NCBI GenBank assembly: GCA_002163135.1
Contig: MAAN01000004.1
Span: forward strand, 1 to 64,000
Reading direction: 5' to 3'
DNA: 64,000 bases
From: Alphaproteobacteria bacterium 46_93_T64
Lineage (GTDB): Bacteria > Pseudomonadota > Alphaproteobacteria > Sneathiellales > Sneathiellaceae
The notes beneath the pieces are model-generated. The model ran no database searches and was not told the DNA's origin. It saw only the letters and a program-made list of their open reading frames with translations. Both the position numbers and the translations under genes were made by a program. Positions 56,600-64,000 of this stretch are shown here, in pieces (position 1 is the stretch's first letter; each line of letters opens with the position of its first letter).

Positions 56600-58006
56600 C
56601 TAGTTTTCAAGCATACGGCGCAGGAGATCGATATCTTCTGAAAGTGAAATATCGCTTTCTCTCAGCTCGTCTATTTTGCGAACGGCATGCATCACTGTCG
56701 TATGATCGCGTCCCCCAAATTTCCGACCGATTTCCGGCAATGACCGGCTTGTGAGTTGTTTGGCAAGATACATCGCAACCTGACGGGGGCGCGCAACGGC
56801 GCGAGCCCGTCTTGCCGAATGCATGTCAGACATTCGAATATTGAAATGCTCAGCCACGCGCTTTTGAATTTCTTCGATAGTCGTCCGGCGGTCATTGGCC
56901 CGTAGAAGATCGCGGAGGACCTCCTGAGTGCTTTCAATAGTAACGGCCCGACCCACGAGATCGGAATAGGCAAGAACCCTGTTCAGGGCCCCTTCAAGCT
57001 CTCTTACGTTTGACGTAATTCGGTGGGCAAGGAATTCCAGAATGCGTGGATCAATGGAAATGGCGGCTTGTTCGACTTTTGACTGAAGGATACCGAGGCG
57101 CAATTCATAGTCAGTTGGGTGGATGTCCGCCACAAGGCCCCAGCCAAGGCGAGAGCGCATTCGCTCTTCCATACCTTCGAGATCAGTTGGGGATCGATCC
57201 CCAGAAATAATAATTTGGTGGTTTTGATCAACGAGGGCGTTAAAGGTGTGAAAAAATTCTTCCTGGGTAGATTCTTTACCCGCAATGAACTGCACATCAT
57301 CAATCATTAACACGTCAACAGAGCGGAACTGCTCTTTGAAGGTCATTGTGTCCTTATACCGAAGCGCACTGATAAAGCGGAACATGAATTTTTCAGCTGA
57401 AAGATACAAGACTTTTTTGTCGGGTGCATTTTCAGCCAGTGCATGACCGATAGCGTGCATTAGATGGGTTTTACCAAGGCCCACGCCCCCATATAAATAA
57501 AGGGGGTTGAACGGAATATTGTCCCTTGCTTCTGCCACTCTGCGAGCTGCTGCATGCGCGAGCTCATTGGATTTACCGACAACGAAATTGTCAAATGTAA
57601 AACGTGCATCAAGTTGTGATTTCAGGTTGCTTGCTGCATCAGCCGATCCAGTACGGCTAATGGGGCGAACGTTCTGGTTTCTTGTCGCTGCGGGTGTTTC
57701 AACAGTGTTATCGGGCAGGGCAGTTTCCGGGGATTCTTTTACGTGGATGTCTATTGACTGTATGTCATCGGCCTCAAGACACCAGATTTGCCGAATACGG
57801 TTGGCGTAATTATTGATCACCCAATCCCGAAGAAATTTTGTCGGAAGGGACATCGTTACATGACCATTGGAGATGGTCTCAAGATCTATATTTTTTAACC
57901 AGGAATTATAAGTCGCTTCACCATATTCTGAACGTAAGCGCTCTCGTACCTTGGTCCAGGCCTCGGAATGGGGGTTTTGAATATTTAAAGCTCCACTACT
58001 CGTCAT
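56600..58006 (-). CDS. dnaA: Chromosomal replication initiator DnaA
   Basis: AAA+ initiator that melts oriC. The 468-residue protein has the N-terminal domain I (WTKVRERLRSEYGEATYNSW), a variable linker, the AAA+ core with Walker A LYGGVGLGKTHLMHAIGH (173-180 within) and Walker B VLMIDDVQFIAGK, and the C-terminal DNA-binding domain IV with the signature GGRDHTTVMHA. The ATG is one base after the stop of a rhodanese gene, so both are probably on one transcript. The target origin predicted here is about 36 kb away, at 20.8-21.2 kb. Confidence 0.97.
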   Translation of the reverse strand: MTSSGALNIQNPHSEAWTKVRERLRSEYGEATYNSWLKNIDLETISNGHVTMSLPTKFLRDWVINNYANRIRQIWCLEADDIQSIDIHVKESPETALPDNTVETPAATRNQNVRPISRTGSADAASNLKSQLDARFTFDNFVVGKSNELAHAAARRVAEARDNIPFNPLYLYGGVGLGKTHLMHAIGHALAENAPDKKVLYLSAEKFMFRFISALRYKDTMTFKEQFRSVDVLMIDDVQFIAGKESTQEEFFHTFNALVDQNHQIIISGDRSPTDLEGMEERMRSRLGWGLVADIHPTDYELRLGILQSKVEQAAISIDPRILEFLAHRITSNVRELEGALNRVLAYSDLVGRAVTIESTQEVLRDLLRANDRRTTIEEIQKRVAEHFNIRMSDMHSARRARAVARPRQVAMYLAKQLTSRSLPEIGRKFGGRDHTTVMHAVRKIDELRESDISLSEDIDLLRRMLEN

Positions 58007-58007
58007 C

Positions 58008-58454
58008 TCAGTTTTGTACCCAATCCAGATTTTCGACTTTCCATCCGCCTACATTGCCACGATGACGGGTCACGTCTGCATCCCCTTCGAAGCCTTCAAG
58101 GATGTTGTAACAGTTTTCGTAGCCTGCATTTGTCGCAGCAATTGCGGCGGCGATTGAACGCACACCGGAGCGACACAAAAACAGTACAGGAGCCGAAGAA
58201 TCGCCTTGCAGGCTTTTAAGGGCTGGCAAAAAGTTAGGGTTTGGAGACATGTCGGGGAATTGGACCCAAGAGACCAAATGACACGTTTTGCCAAGTTTTG
58301 AGAGGTCTGGCAGGCCAACATATGCCCATTCAGCCGTTGTGCGAACATCGACAAGGATGGCTGCCTTGTTTTCTTCAAGTATTTGCCATGCTTGTTTCGC
58401 TGTAACATCACCAGCATATTGCTTGTTGCCGGTATTTGTTCCCACATTCGTCAT
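58008..58454 (-). CDS. Rhodanese-like domain protein
   Basis: A 148-residue single rhodanese domain: ILVDVRTTAEWAYVGLPDLS, and the active-site loop FLCRSGVRSIAAA with cysteine near residue 94, followed by LEGFEGDADVTRHRGNVGGW. It should carry a persulfide on that cysteine; its acceptor is unknown. I chose ATG 58454; an in-frame start at 58511 would add 19 residues. It ends one base before dnaA, which makes it the first gene of the dnaA transcript unless dnaA has an internal promoter. Confidence 0.88.
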   Translation of the reverse strand: MTNVGTNTGNKQYAGDVTAKQAWQILEENKAAILVDVRTTAEWAYVGLPDLSKLGKTCHLVSWVQFPDMSPNPNFLPALKSLQGDSSAPVLFLCRSGVRSIAAAIAATNAGYENCYNILEGFEGDADVTRHRGNVGGWKVENLDWVQN

Positions 58455-58712
58455 AAAACGGGCCTTTCCCCAGTTTGATCCAAAAATTAAACGATCACGA
58501 CCAGACACCATAAAACAGCCCTGTTCCGCAGCAATATACTGCGAAGCGGTAGAAGTTTTTAAACCTGGAAATGATAGCGGATGGTGCGATCAACACTCAA
58601 TCAAGTGCAGATAAACCAGCCTCATTGAAAACGCATTATCTACGTTTTTTTGCCGACCGCGTGCTATCAAATGTCTGTTTGTTCTCCCAATTGCGGGGAA
58701 TTTAATCTCAAC

Positions 58713-58721
58713 TTATCCACA
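58713..58721 (+). promoter_or_regulatory. DnaA box upstream of the rhodanese-dnaA genes
   Basis: A perfect TTATCCACA. On the minus strand it lies between a weak -35-like TTGCAT and a -10-like TTAAAT with a 17-base spacer, so DnaA binding could block a promoter for dnaA. The promoter match is poor, so this is tentative. Confidence 0.5.
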
Positions 58722-58886
58722 GATGCAAGTGAGTCAGATAACATTTAATGAAAATAAACTTATGAATAGATCAAAGAAATTCTTGACCTACAAGATATAG
58801 TTATTTTGCGGAGGGAAACAGGTATTCGCCAAAATATGTTGATAATTTTAGTCGAATTAATCTGGTGAAAAATACACCAAAAAGAC

Positions 58887-58922
58887 GAAAAAAAAGCCGT
58901 GACCGACAACCGGCAACGGCTT
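58887..58922 (-). terminator. Rho-independent terminator of rpsT
   Basis: On the minus strand AAGCCGT (58922-58916 side) pairs with ACGGCTT around an inner CCG/CGG stem, followed by a run of about nine T. It sits 24 bases beyond the rpsT stop. Confidence 0.85.
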
Positions 58923-58945
58923 GATTCTCATTTGTGTGCCTGTGA

Positions 58946-59212
58946 TTATGCAGACAGCGCTTTTACTCGTGAGTTCAAACGAGAGATTTTGCGACCGGCT
59001 GTGTTGGCTTTCAACACGCCTTTAGTCACGCCTCGTGAGAGTTCTGCTTGAGCAACACGAAGTGCTTCGTTCGCGACTGTTTGATCACCTGCAGTGATCG
59101 CAGTTTCTACTTTCTTGACGAAAGTGCGGATACGGCTGCGACGTGCACGATTGCGATCTGTGCGTGTCTCTGTCTGCCGGATGCGCTTAAGAGCTGATTT
59201 ATGATGCGCCAT
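58946..59212 (-). CDS. rpsT: 30S ribosomal protein S20
   Basis: Small-subunit primary binding protein of the 16S rRNA 5' domain. The 88-residue basic protein starts [20 protein letters not shown] and shows the family segments VKKVETAI and [16 protein letters not shown] chose ATG 59212; a start at 59227 would add five residues and does not fit the family. It stands upstream of the dnaA region on the same strand, the alphaproteobacterial arrangement, with its own terminator. Confidence 0.96.
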   Translation of the reverse strand: MAHHKSALKRIRQTETRTDRNRARRSRIRTFVKKVETAITAGDQTVANEALRVAQAELSRGVTKGVLKANTAGRKISRLNSRVKALSA

Positions 59213-59366
59213 GACGATCCTGTACATTAGCTTCGAATTTCGGAAGCCGGGTTATAGCCAGCCATTATACTGCCGTCAACAAGAGAATACCATTGAAGCG
59301 GCAGAAACTGACATTAAGGGTGGTTTTTTCGAGAAAAAGTCGGAAATCCCGAAAATTCTATAGGTT

Positions 59367-60143
59367 TTATTTGTTTTTGAAGGACGGAGAGCGTTTTTCT
59401 GCAAACGCGTTCATGCCTTCTTTTTGGTCTTCCGTTGCAAAAGTAGAGTGGAAAAGACGTCTTTCGAACATGATTCCCTCCCGCAACGTTGTCTCGTAGG
59501 CCTTGTTGACGCTCTCTTTACACATCATAACAGTTGGGCGTGATAGCTTGGCAATGGTTGCCGCGGCCTTAATTGCTTCATCTTCCAAATCGTCTAAAGG
59601 CACGATACGGCTGACCAAACCAGCGCGTTCAGCTTCCTCTGCACCCATCATGCGACCCGTAAGGCACATGTCCATCGCTTTGGATTTTCCAACAAAACGG
59701 GTAAGCCGCTGCGTGCCACCTGCGCCCGGTATAGTGCCAAGGTTGATTTCAGGTTGGCCAAATTTTGCATTGTCAGCACAGATGATGAAATCACACATCA
59801 TGGCAAGTTCGCAACCACCGCCAAGGGCAAAACCGGCGACTGCAGCGATAATTGGTTTCCGAAAACGGCTGGCTTCTTCCCAAGTGGCTGTAATGAAATC
59901 CGCTTGATACACATCCATGTAGGAGCGGTCTTTCATCTCCTTAATATCTGCGCCTGCTGCGAATGCTTTAGAAGAGCCTGTCAGAACGACGGCTCCAATT
60001 GCATCGTCTTGTTCAAATTTTTTGAGCGCGTCGCCCATCTCTTCAGTGAGTTCCTGACAAAGGGCGTTCAGCGAGTTTGGACGATTTAGACGGATCAAAC
60101 CAACCGCATCATGTGTTTCCACAATTATGTTATTATAAGCCAT
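59367..60143 (-). CDS. Enoyl-CoA hydratase
   Basis: Hydrates 2-enoyl-CoA in fatty-acid beta-oxidation. The 258-residue crotonase-family protein has AAGADIKEM, the oxyanion/catalytic segments [20 protein letters not shown] (first Glu) and [20 protein letters not shown] (second Glu), and ends with the [23 protein letters not shown] segment typical of EchA/FadB1. An AGGAG Shine-Dalgarno precedes ATG 60143. Its place next to rpsT is conserved in alphaproteobacteria. Confidence 0.94.
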   Translation of the reverse strand: MAYNNIIVETHDAVGLIRLNRPNSLNALCQELTEEMGDALKKFEQDDAIGAVVLTGSSKAFAAGADIKEMKDRSYMDVYQADFITATWEEASRFRKPIIAAVAGFALGGGCELAMMCDFIICADNAKFGQPEINLGTIPGAGGTQRLTRFVGKSKAMDMCLTGRMMGAEEAERAGLVSRIVPLDDLEDEAIKAAATIAKLSRPTVMMCKESVNKAYETTLREGIMFERRLFHSTFATEDQKEGMNAFAEKRSPSFKNK

Positions 60144-60431
60144 GACGTGCTCCTGTTATTCTACAAAGACCTTGGAAGAAAAATGGGACTTCCTTCTAGC
60201 TCTGCAAGTTATTTTCACAACAATTTTATGGCGCCATTATCTTTGTGCAGAAATGATTGTCCAGCATTTAAGTTACTGTCTCAACTGCAGGTAACCTTAT
60301 GTGTTCAATTTATTTAGCCATGTAGCCAAATGGGATGAAGCAGCCCTCAACAAGATCAAGCTAAATGCTTGGTTTCGAAATGCAGCCTGTTGTCCAGATT
60401 TCGGTCTGTCGAAGGCTGCAATTGCGATTAA

Positions 60432-60782
60432 TCACGCTCCGAACAGCGCCATAACCGATACGATGACCAGTAATATCCATCCTGGATGACGGCCACGCGT
60501 TGCCCAAAAATTTGCAAGGGCACCTGTTAGATAGGTAAAGACAACAATCCCTACCACAATTTTTCTTACGCTTGGGTTCAAAAAGAAAGGCGCTGCGATC
60601 AGCAGAAACCCACACGTACTCCAATACAGTGTACTAAGCTGAAATACCGCGCTGTTCACGCGTCGCAATGACGCAGGACCGTTGGTTAGTGAGGCAAGAA
60701 CCTTGGTGTGTCCGAGATATCCATGGATAAGGGAAATGAGCACACCGCCAATCCCTGCTCCCATCAAAAGTAAGTCGTTCAT
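60432..60782 (-). CDS. Small membrane protein of unknown function, divergent from TetR
   Basis: A 116-residue protein with four hydrophobic segments (LLLMGAGIGGVLISLIHGYL, STLYWSTCGFLLIAAPFF, KIVVGIVVFTYLTGALANFW, GWILLVIVSVMALFGA) and no recognised family. It shares a short divergent promoter region with a TetR regulator and is its likely target. The 288 bases downstream, up to the enoyl-CoA hydratase start, contain no gene I can support. Confidence 0.75.
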   Translation of the reverse strand: MNDLLLMGAGIGGVLISLIHGYLGHTKVLASLTNGPASLRRVNSAVFQLSTLYWSTCGFLLIAAPFFLNPSVRKIVVGIVVFTYLTGALANFWATRGRHPGWILLVIVSVMALFGA

Positions 60783-60790
60783 CGCAACCT

Positions 60791-60813
60791 CTATACAGTT
60801 ATGTATGGTATAG
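60791..60813. promoter_or_regulatory. Candidate TetR operator in divergent promoter
   Basis: CTATAC at 60791-60796 and GTATAG at 60808-60813 form an inverted repeat with an 11-base spacer, between the divergent membrane-protein gene (start 60782) and the TetR gene (start 60858). This is the usual place and size for a TetR-family operator; binding is inferred. Confidence 0.5.
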
Positions 60814-60857
60814 CAAATCGCCTCGCATTATTCAAGACACATGTGTATGGTCAAGCA

Positions 60858-61385
60858 ATGACAAAACGCCTCACCAAATCTGACTGGCTCGAACATGGCC
60901 TAAAAAAACTCGTAAAATCAGGCGTAAGTGCTCTGAAAGCGGAACCGATGGCAAAGTCTATGAATGTTTCCCGGGGTAGCTTTTATTGGCATTTCAAGAA
61001 CATAGATGCTTTTCACTCAGGCGTATTGGACCTGTGGAAATATCGCACCACGGTCCAAACCATTGTGGCACTCGAGAATACTTCAGGCGCGACTGACAAG
61101 CTGTTTTTACTGATTCAAAGTGCATTCACATCTGATCCGGCACAGGAGAGGGCAGTGAGAGCATGGTCTTTGCACGATACAAATGCAGCACAAGCCGTTG
61201 CTCTAGTTGATGACGAGCGGGTGCAATATATTGAAAAACTACTTGTTGAGAGTGGCGTCAATAAGACTTCAGCTTCAGCGCGTGCCACTTTTTTGTACTG
61301 GGCGTATCTCGGGCAACTCGTCGCTGCGAATAGGACAATCGATACTATAGATGTGTCCTATATCGAAGAATTTATACGCCGCTAG
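60858..61385 (+). CDS. TetR-family transcriptional regulator
   Basis: A 175-residue regulator with an N-terminal helix-turn-helix (WLEHGLKKLVKSGVSALKAE, MAKSMNVSRGSFYWHFKNID) and a helical ligand domain. I chose ATG 60858 (MTKRLTKSDW); an ATG at 60801 would add 19 residues but lies within the candidate operator. It is convergent with mutM. The ligand is unknown. Confidence 0.87.
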   Translation: MTKRLTKSDWLEHGLKKLVKSGVSALKAEPMAKSMNVSRGSFYWHFKNIDAFHSGVLDLWKYRTTVQTIVALENTSGATDKLFLLIQSAFTSDPAQERAVRAWSLHDTNAAQAVALVDDERVQYIEKLLVESGVNKTSASARATFLYWAYLGQLVAANRTIDTIDVSYIEEFIRR

Positions 61386-61397
61386 GGATGAAGCTCA

Positions 61398-62228
61398 TTA
61401 CTTTTGGCACTTTGAGCAAAGGAAAGTTGAACGGCCGGATTGGATAATCCGTTCAATGACGTGGCCGCAATCGCTGGACGGGCAAGGATCCCCTTCATGA
61501 GCATAAACCTTGAATTTATGCTGAAAATATCCAAGTTCCCCATCTGTCTTGCTGTAGTTACGAAGAGTAGAGCCCCCTGACAAGATAGCGTCGTTCAGAA
61601 CTTCTTTGATAGTGCTGGCCAATAAATCGGCACGTTTTCCCTTAATTGTGTTCGCAACTCTTGTTGGTGAAATTGAGGCTCGAAACAGGGCTTCACAGGC
61701 ATATATATTACCGATACCGGCCACGACTTTCTGGTCAAGAATAGCCGTTTTAATAGGGCCTTTACGGGAGGATAGGTTTTTAGCGAGCACCGGACCACTA
61801 AATGAATTTCCAAGAGGTTCCGGGCCAATATCCTTCAAGCGTGGATGCTCCGCCATTTCCTGTTCATTCGTTAACAGCATAAATCCGAACCTGCGAGGAT
61901 CGTGGTAGCGGACAGTAATCCCTTTTTCGGTTTCAAAAATCATATGATCATGTTTGTCCGGTGTAATGTTCAGGCCAGTATCAATCCTGAAACTGCCCGA
62001 CATTCCCAGATGACCAATCATAACCGTACTATCTTCAAGGGTCATCAGCAGATATTTAGCGCGCCTTCCGATCCGGGTAATGGTCTTACCGGACATTTTC
62101 TGGCTAAAATCTTCAGGAAAAGGGAATCTCAAGTCCTTGCGTCGCAAGGTAATCTTGGAAAATTGATCGCCAAGAAGGGCTTGTTCAAGACCTTTGGCAA
62201 CGGTTTCAACTTCTGGTAATTCTGGCAT
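61398..62228 (-). CDS. mutM: Formamidopyrimidine-DNA glycosylase (MutM/Fpg)
   Basis: Bifunctional glycosylase/AP lyase excising 8-oxoguanine and Fapy lesions. The 276-residue protein begins MPELPEVETVAKGLEQAL, keeping the catalytic Pro2 and Glu3, has MIGHLGMSGSFRI, the helix-two-turn-helix VAGIGNIYACEALFRA, and a C-terminal zinc finger CPSSDCGHVI...TFLCSKCQK with four cysteines. It is divergent from ubiE, the conserved arrangement. Confidence 0.96.
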   Translation of the reverse strand: MPELPEVETVAKGLEQALLGDQFSKITLRRKDLRFPFPEDFSQKMSGKTITRIGRRAKYLLMTLEDSTVMIGHLGMSGSFRIDTGLNITPDKHDHMIFETEKGITVRYHDPRRFGFMLLTNEQEMAEHPRLKDIGPEPLGNSFSGPVLAKNLSSRKGPIKTAILDQKVVAGIGNIYACEALFRASISPTRVANTIKGKRADLLASTIKEVLNDAILSGGSTLRNYSKTDGELGYFQHKFKVYAHEGDPCPSSDCGHVIERIIQSGRSTFLCSKCQK

Positions 62229-62322
62229 GGCGTGACATTAGACGTAAATTGATGCTTGCGCTATGGTGTTATTTTAAGCAAAACAATGCCCTATCACTTG
62301 CAACAGCCATTTGGGGACCGTC

Positions 62323-63096
62323 ATGGCCGCACCAGACACGCCTGAAGATACAGACGAAGACATCACACATTTTGGCTTTAAAGATGTGCAAGCCTCCGAA
62401 AAAGCGGGACTTGTGCGTGGTGTTTTTGACAGCGTCGCTGAAAATTATGATCTGATGAACGATCTGATGAGTGCAGGGGTTCACCGACTTTGGAAAACAG
62501 CCATGATGGATTGGCTGAACCCACGTCCGGGTCAGCATTTGCTGGACGTTGCGGGAGGTACGGGTGATATCGCGTTCAAATTTATGGACAGCATTAAGGG
62601 TGACGGAAAAGTCACCATTCTTGATATCAACCATAAAATGTTGAGCGTGGGGCAAGACCGTGCCATTGATCAAGGTCGACTTCAGGGTTTTCAATGGGTA
62701 AATGGCGATGCCATGTCTCTCCCTGTTCCCGATAAGTCAGTGGATGTTTATACCATTGCCTTTGGCATTCGAAATGTCACAGATATTCCTATGGCGCTGC
62801 GGGAAGCCAAACGTGTTCTGAAGCCCGGTGGACGCTTTATGTGTCTGGAGTTTAGTAAAGTCACCATGCCAGGCTTTAAGGAATTCTATGATTTCTATTC
62901 CTTCAATATATTGCCAAATATTGGCGGCATGATTGCGAACGATAAGGCCTCCTACCAGTATCTGGCGGAGAGTATTCGTAAATTTCCTGACCCTGAAACC
63001 TTCAAGAATATGATCGGTGAGGCAGGTCTGGGACAAGCGAAATACCGAGTTCTATCAGGCGGGATTGCAGCCATTCATTCAGCTTGGCGGATATAG
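62323..63096 (+). CDS. ubiE: Ubiquinone/menaquinone C-methyltransferase UbiE
   Basis: SAM-dependent C-methylation in ubiquinone (and menaquinone) synthesis. The 257-residue protein has FDSVAENYDLMNDLMSAGVH, motif I LLDVAGGTGDIAF (about 73-85), the UbiE signature IAFGIRNVTDIPMALREAKR, VLKPGGRFMCLEFSK, and the C-terminal GGIAAIHSAWRI. I chose ATG 62323 with GGGGA upstream; a TTG at 62311 would add four residues. It is followed by ubiB after 9 bases. Confidence 0.96.
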   Translation: MAAPDTPEDTDEDITHFGFKDVQASEKAGLVRGVFDSVAENYDLMNDLMSAGVHRLWKTAMMDWLNPRPGQHLLDVAGGTGDIAFKFMDSIKGDGKVTILDINHKMLSVGQDRAIDQGRLQGFQWVNGDAMSLPVPDKSVDVYTIAFGIRNVTDIPMALREAKRVLKPGGRFMCLEFSKVTMPGFKEFYDFYSFNILPNIGGMIANDKASYQYLAESIRKFPDPETFKNMIGEAGLGQAKYRVLSGGIAAIHSAWRI

Positions 63097-63105
63097 GGGT
63101 CGTAC

Positions 63106-64000
63106 GTGTTAAGAGGGTTCAATAATTTAATCCGATTGCTTTTTGTTGTTCGGACTTTGGCACGTTTTGACGCGCTGTTTTTACTTGATGAATTGGAGCG
63201 CGCTCCGTTTTACGTAAAATTGGTACGGGTTATTCTGCCGCTATTTGCAGTCGGTGCTGCCTCACGTAAAGACCTGCGTAAAGGAGAGCGCCTTGCTTTT
63301 GCCCTGCAGGAACTGGGACCAAGTTTTATAAAGCTTGGGCAAGCGCTTTCTGTCCGTTCTGACTTGCTTGGAGAGGAAATTGCGCAAGATCTTGGAAATT
63401 TGAGAGATCGCCTACCGCCCTTTTCTTTTGAGGAAGCAAAAGAGACGATCGAGCAAGAGCTCGAACATTCATTGGATACTCTGTTTGTTGAATTTGATCC
63501 AAAACCGATCGCAGCTGCGTCCATCGCACAGGTGCATTTTGCAGTAACTGAAGAAGCAGTTGCAGCACCCACGGATGAAGATCCTGACGCCGTCTCAATT
63601 GTCCGAAAGAAAGTCGCTGTAAAGGTTCTTCGCCCGGGAATCGAAAAGGCGTTTGAGCGAGATTTGCGCCTGTTTTTCTGGATTGCGGATCTTGTGGAAC
63701 GGTTTCAACCAAATTTCAGACGTTTGCGCCTTCGGCAAATTGTTGAAGTGCTCGAGCAGTCTGTCTCTCTTGAAATGGATTTACGCCTAGAAGCGGCCGC
63801 CGCGGCAGAAATCGCCGAAAATTTTGCGAATGATCCAGATTTTGGTGTTCCGACCATAGATTGGCAACGCACTGCAAAGCGTGCCATGACCCAAAGCCGG
63901 GTTGAAGGTATCAGCCTATCAAAGACAGAAGAGATGGTTGAAGCCGGTCATGACATGGAGAAAATCTCTGCCAATGTAATTCGCGTCTTCCTCTCTCAGG
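63106..64000 (+). CDS. ubiB: Ubiquinone biosynthesis kinase-like protein UbiB (3' end outside window)
   Basis: ABC1/ADCK/COQ8-type atypical kinase-like ATPase required for ubiquinone synthesis at the inner membrane. About 298 codons are present; the C-terminal part lies beyond the window. It starts at GTG 63106 (MLRGFNNLIRLLFVVRTLAR) with AGGGG seven bases upstream, and has the family KxGQ motif in ELGPSFIKLGQALSVRSDLL (KLGQ at 76-79) and PIAAASIAQVHF, followed by the VAVKVLRPGIEKAF kinase segment. It lies in the ubiE-ubiB operon. Confidence 0.94.
   Translation, partial: MLRGFNNLIRLLFVVRTLARFDALFLLDELERAPFYVKLVRVILPLFAVGAASRKDLRKGERLAFALQELGPSFIKLGQALSVRSDLLGEEIAQDLGNLRDRLPPFSFEEAKETIEQELEHSLDTLFVEFDPKPIAAASIAQVHFAVTEEAVAAPTDEDPDAVSIVRKKVAVKVLRPGIEKAFERDLRLFFWIADLVERFQPNFRRLRLRQIVEVLEQSVSLEMDLRLEAAAAAEIAENFANDPDFGVPTIDWQRTAKRAMTQSRVEGISLSKTEEMVEAGHDMEKISANVIRVFLSQ

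Larger units (their letters stand above)
58455..58945. other. Intergenic region upstream of rhodanese-dnaA with one DnaA box
   Basis: About 490 bases between the rhodanese start and the rpsT stop. It contains one perfect DnaA box (TTATCCACA, 58713-58721), about 260 bases before the rhodanese start, which could mediate DnaA autoregulation. The rpsT terminator occupies the right end. I found no second DnaA box cluster, so I do not treat this as the main origin. Confidence 0.6.

Noticed and set aside
58455-58945. Alternative origin next to dnaA
   Set aside because: Only one DnaA box, no AT-rich unwinding element with flanking boxes, and the hemE-ppsR gap is far richer and syntenic with a known origin.

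Overview
This window is a contiguous piece of a Gram-negative alphaproteobacterial chromosome carrying the origin region. Several blocks support this: DUF3576-leuS-lptE-holA, parB-parA-rsmG-mnmG-mnmE, rho-hemJ-hemH-hemE facing ppsR-maf-aroE-coaE-dnaQ, secB-fxsA-tim44-mltA-smr, and dnaA-rpsT-enoyl-CoA hydratase-mutM-ubiE-ubiB. All are classic alphaproteobacterial gene orders. Moderate GC by eye, LPS heptose genes, a porin, VPLPA-CTERM proteins and an intracellular PHB depolymerase suggest a marine or soil member of the Rhodospirillales/Sneathiellales/Kiloniellales grade. The genus cannot be fixed from sequence alone. No rRNA, tRNA, prophage, transposon or CRISPR was seen.

Layout. 0-1 kb: truncated porin (minus). 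1.4-6.2 kb: DUF3576 lipoprotein, leuS, lptE, holA (plus). 6.2-12.1 kb: mnmE-mnmG-rsmG-parA-parB (minus), with parS sites inside rsmG and between mnmG and mnmE; a fourth parS lies at 15.2 kb inside a quinone oxidoreductase gene. 12.2-15.8 kb: DUF255 protein, DNA alkyltransferase, quinone oxidoreductase (plus). 15.9-16.6 kb: a small AT-rich cassette encoding an AbrB/MazE-like protein and a Doc-like protein that has lost the Fic catalytic motif. 16.7-20.8 kb: hemE-hemH-hemJ and rho (minus). 20.8-21.2 kb: predicted oriC, between hemE and ppsR as in Caulobacter. 21.2-25.6 kb: ppsR-maf-aroE-coaE-dnaQ, then an autoregulated ArsR/SRPBCC pair.

25.7-33.3 kb: secB and fxsA (minus), tim44-mltA, a lactate-utilisation operon lutABC, then smr, an XRE regulator and mmcB. 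33.3-39.6 kb: two VPLPA-CTERM surface proteins bracket an ADP-heptose cluster (glycosyltransferase-gmhA-hldE-hldD). 39.6-42.4 kb: redox two-component system regBA with an orphan beta-class DNA methyltransferase in the same operon. 42.4-51.4 kb: metallo-beta-lactamase-fold hydrolase, SYLF protein, ankyrin protein, PHB depolymerase, YcgN-like and YgjP-like proteins, Bcr/CflA transporter, class A penicillin-binding protein and an unknown secreted protein. 51.5-58.5 kb: rhodanese-dnaA, dnaN, recF, gyrB (minus). 58.9-64 kb: rpsT, enoyl-CoA hydratase, a small membrane protein divergent from a TetR regulator, mutM, ubiE and truncated ubiB.

Functionally the window groups replication initiation (oriC, dnaA, dnaN, holA, dnaQ, recF, gyrB), origin segregation (parAB plus four parS), haem and ubiquinone synthesis, envelope biogenesis (lptE, heptose cluster, PBP, MltA, SecB) and redox control (RegBA). 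The least explained element is the Doc-like/AbrB cassette with its flanking repeats. The clearest structural signals are the oriC and the parS set.
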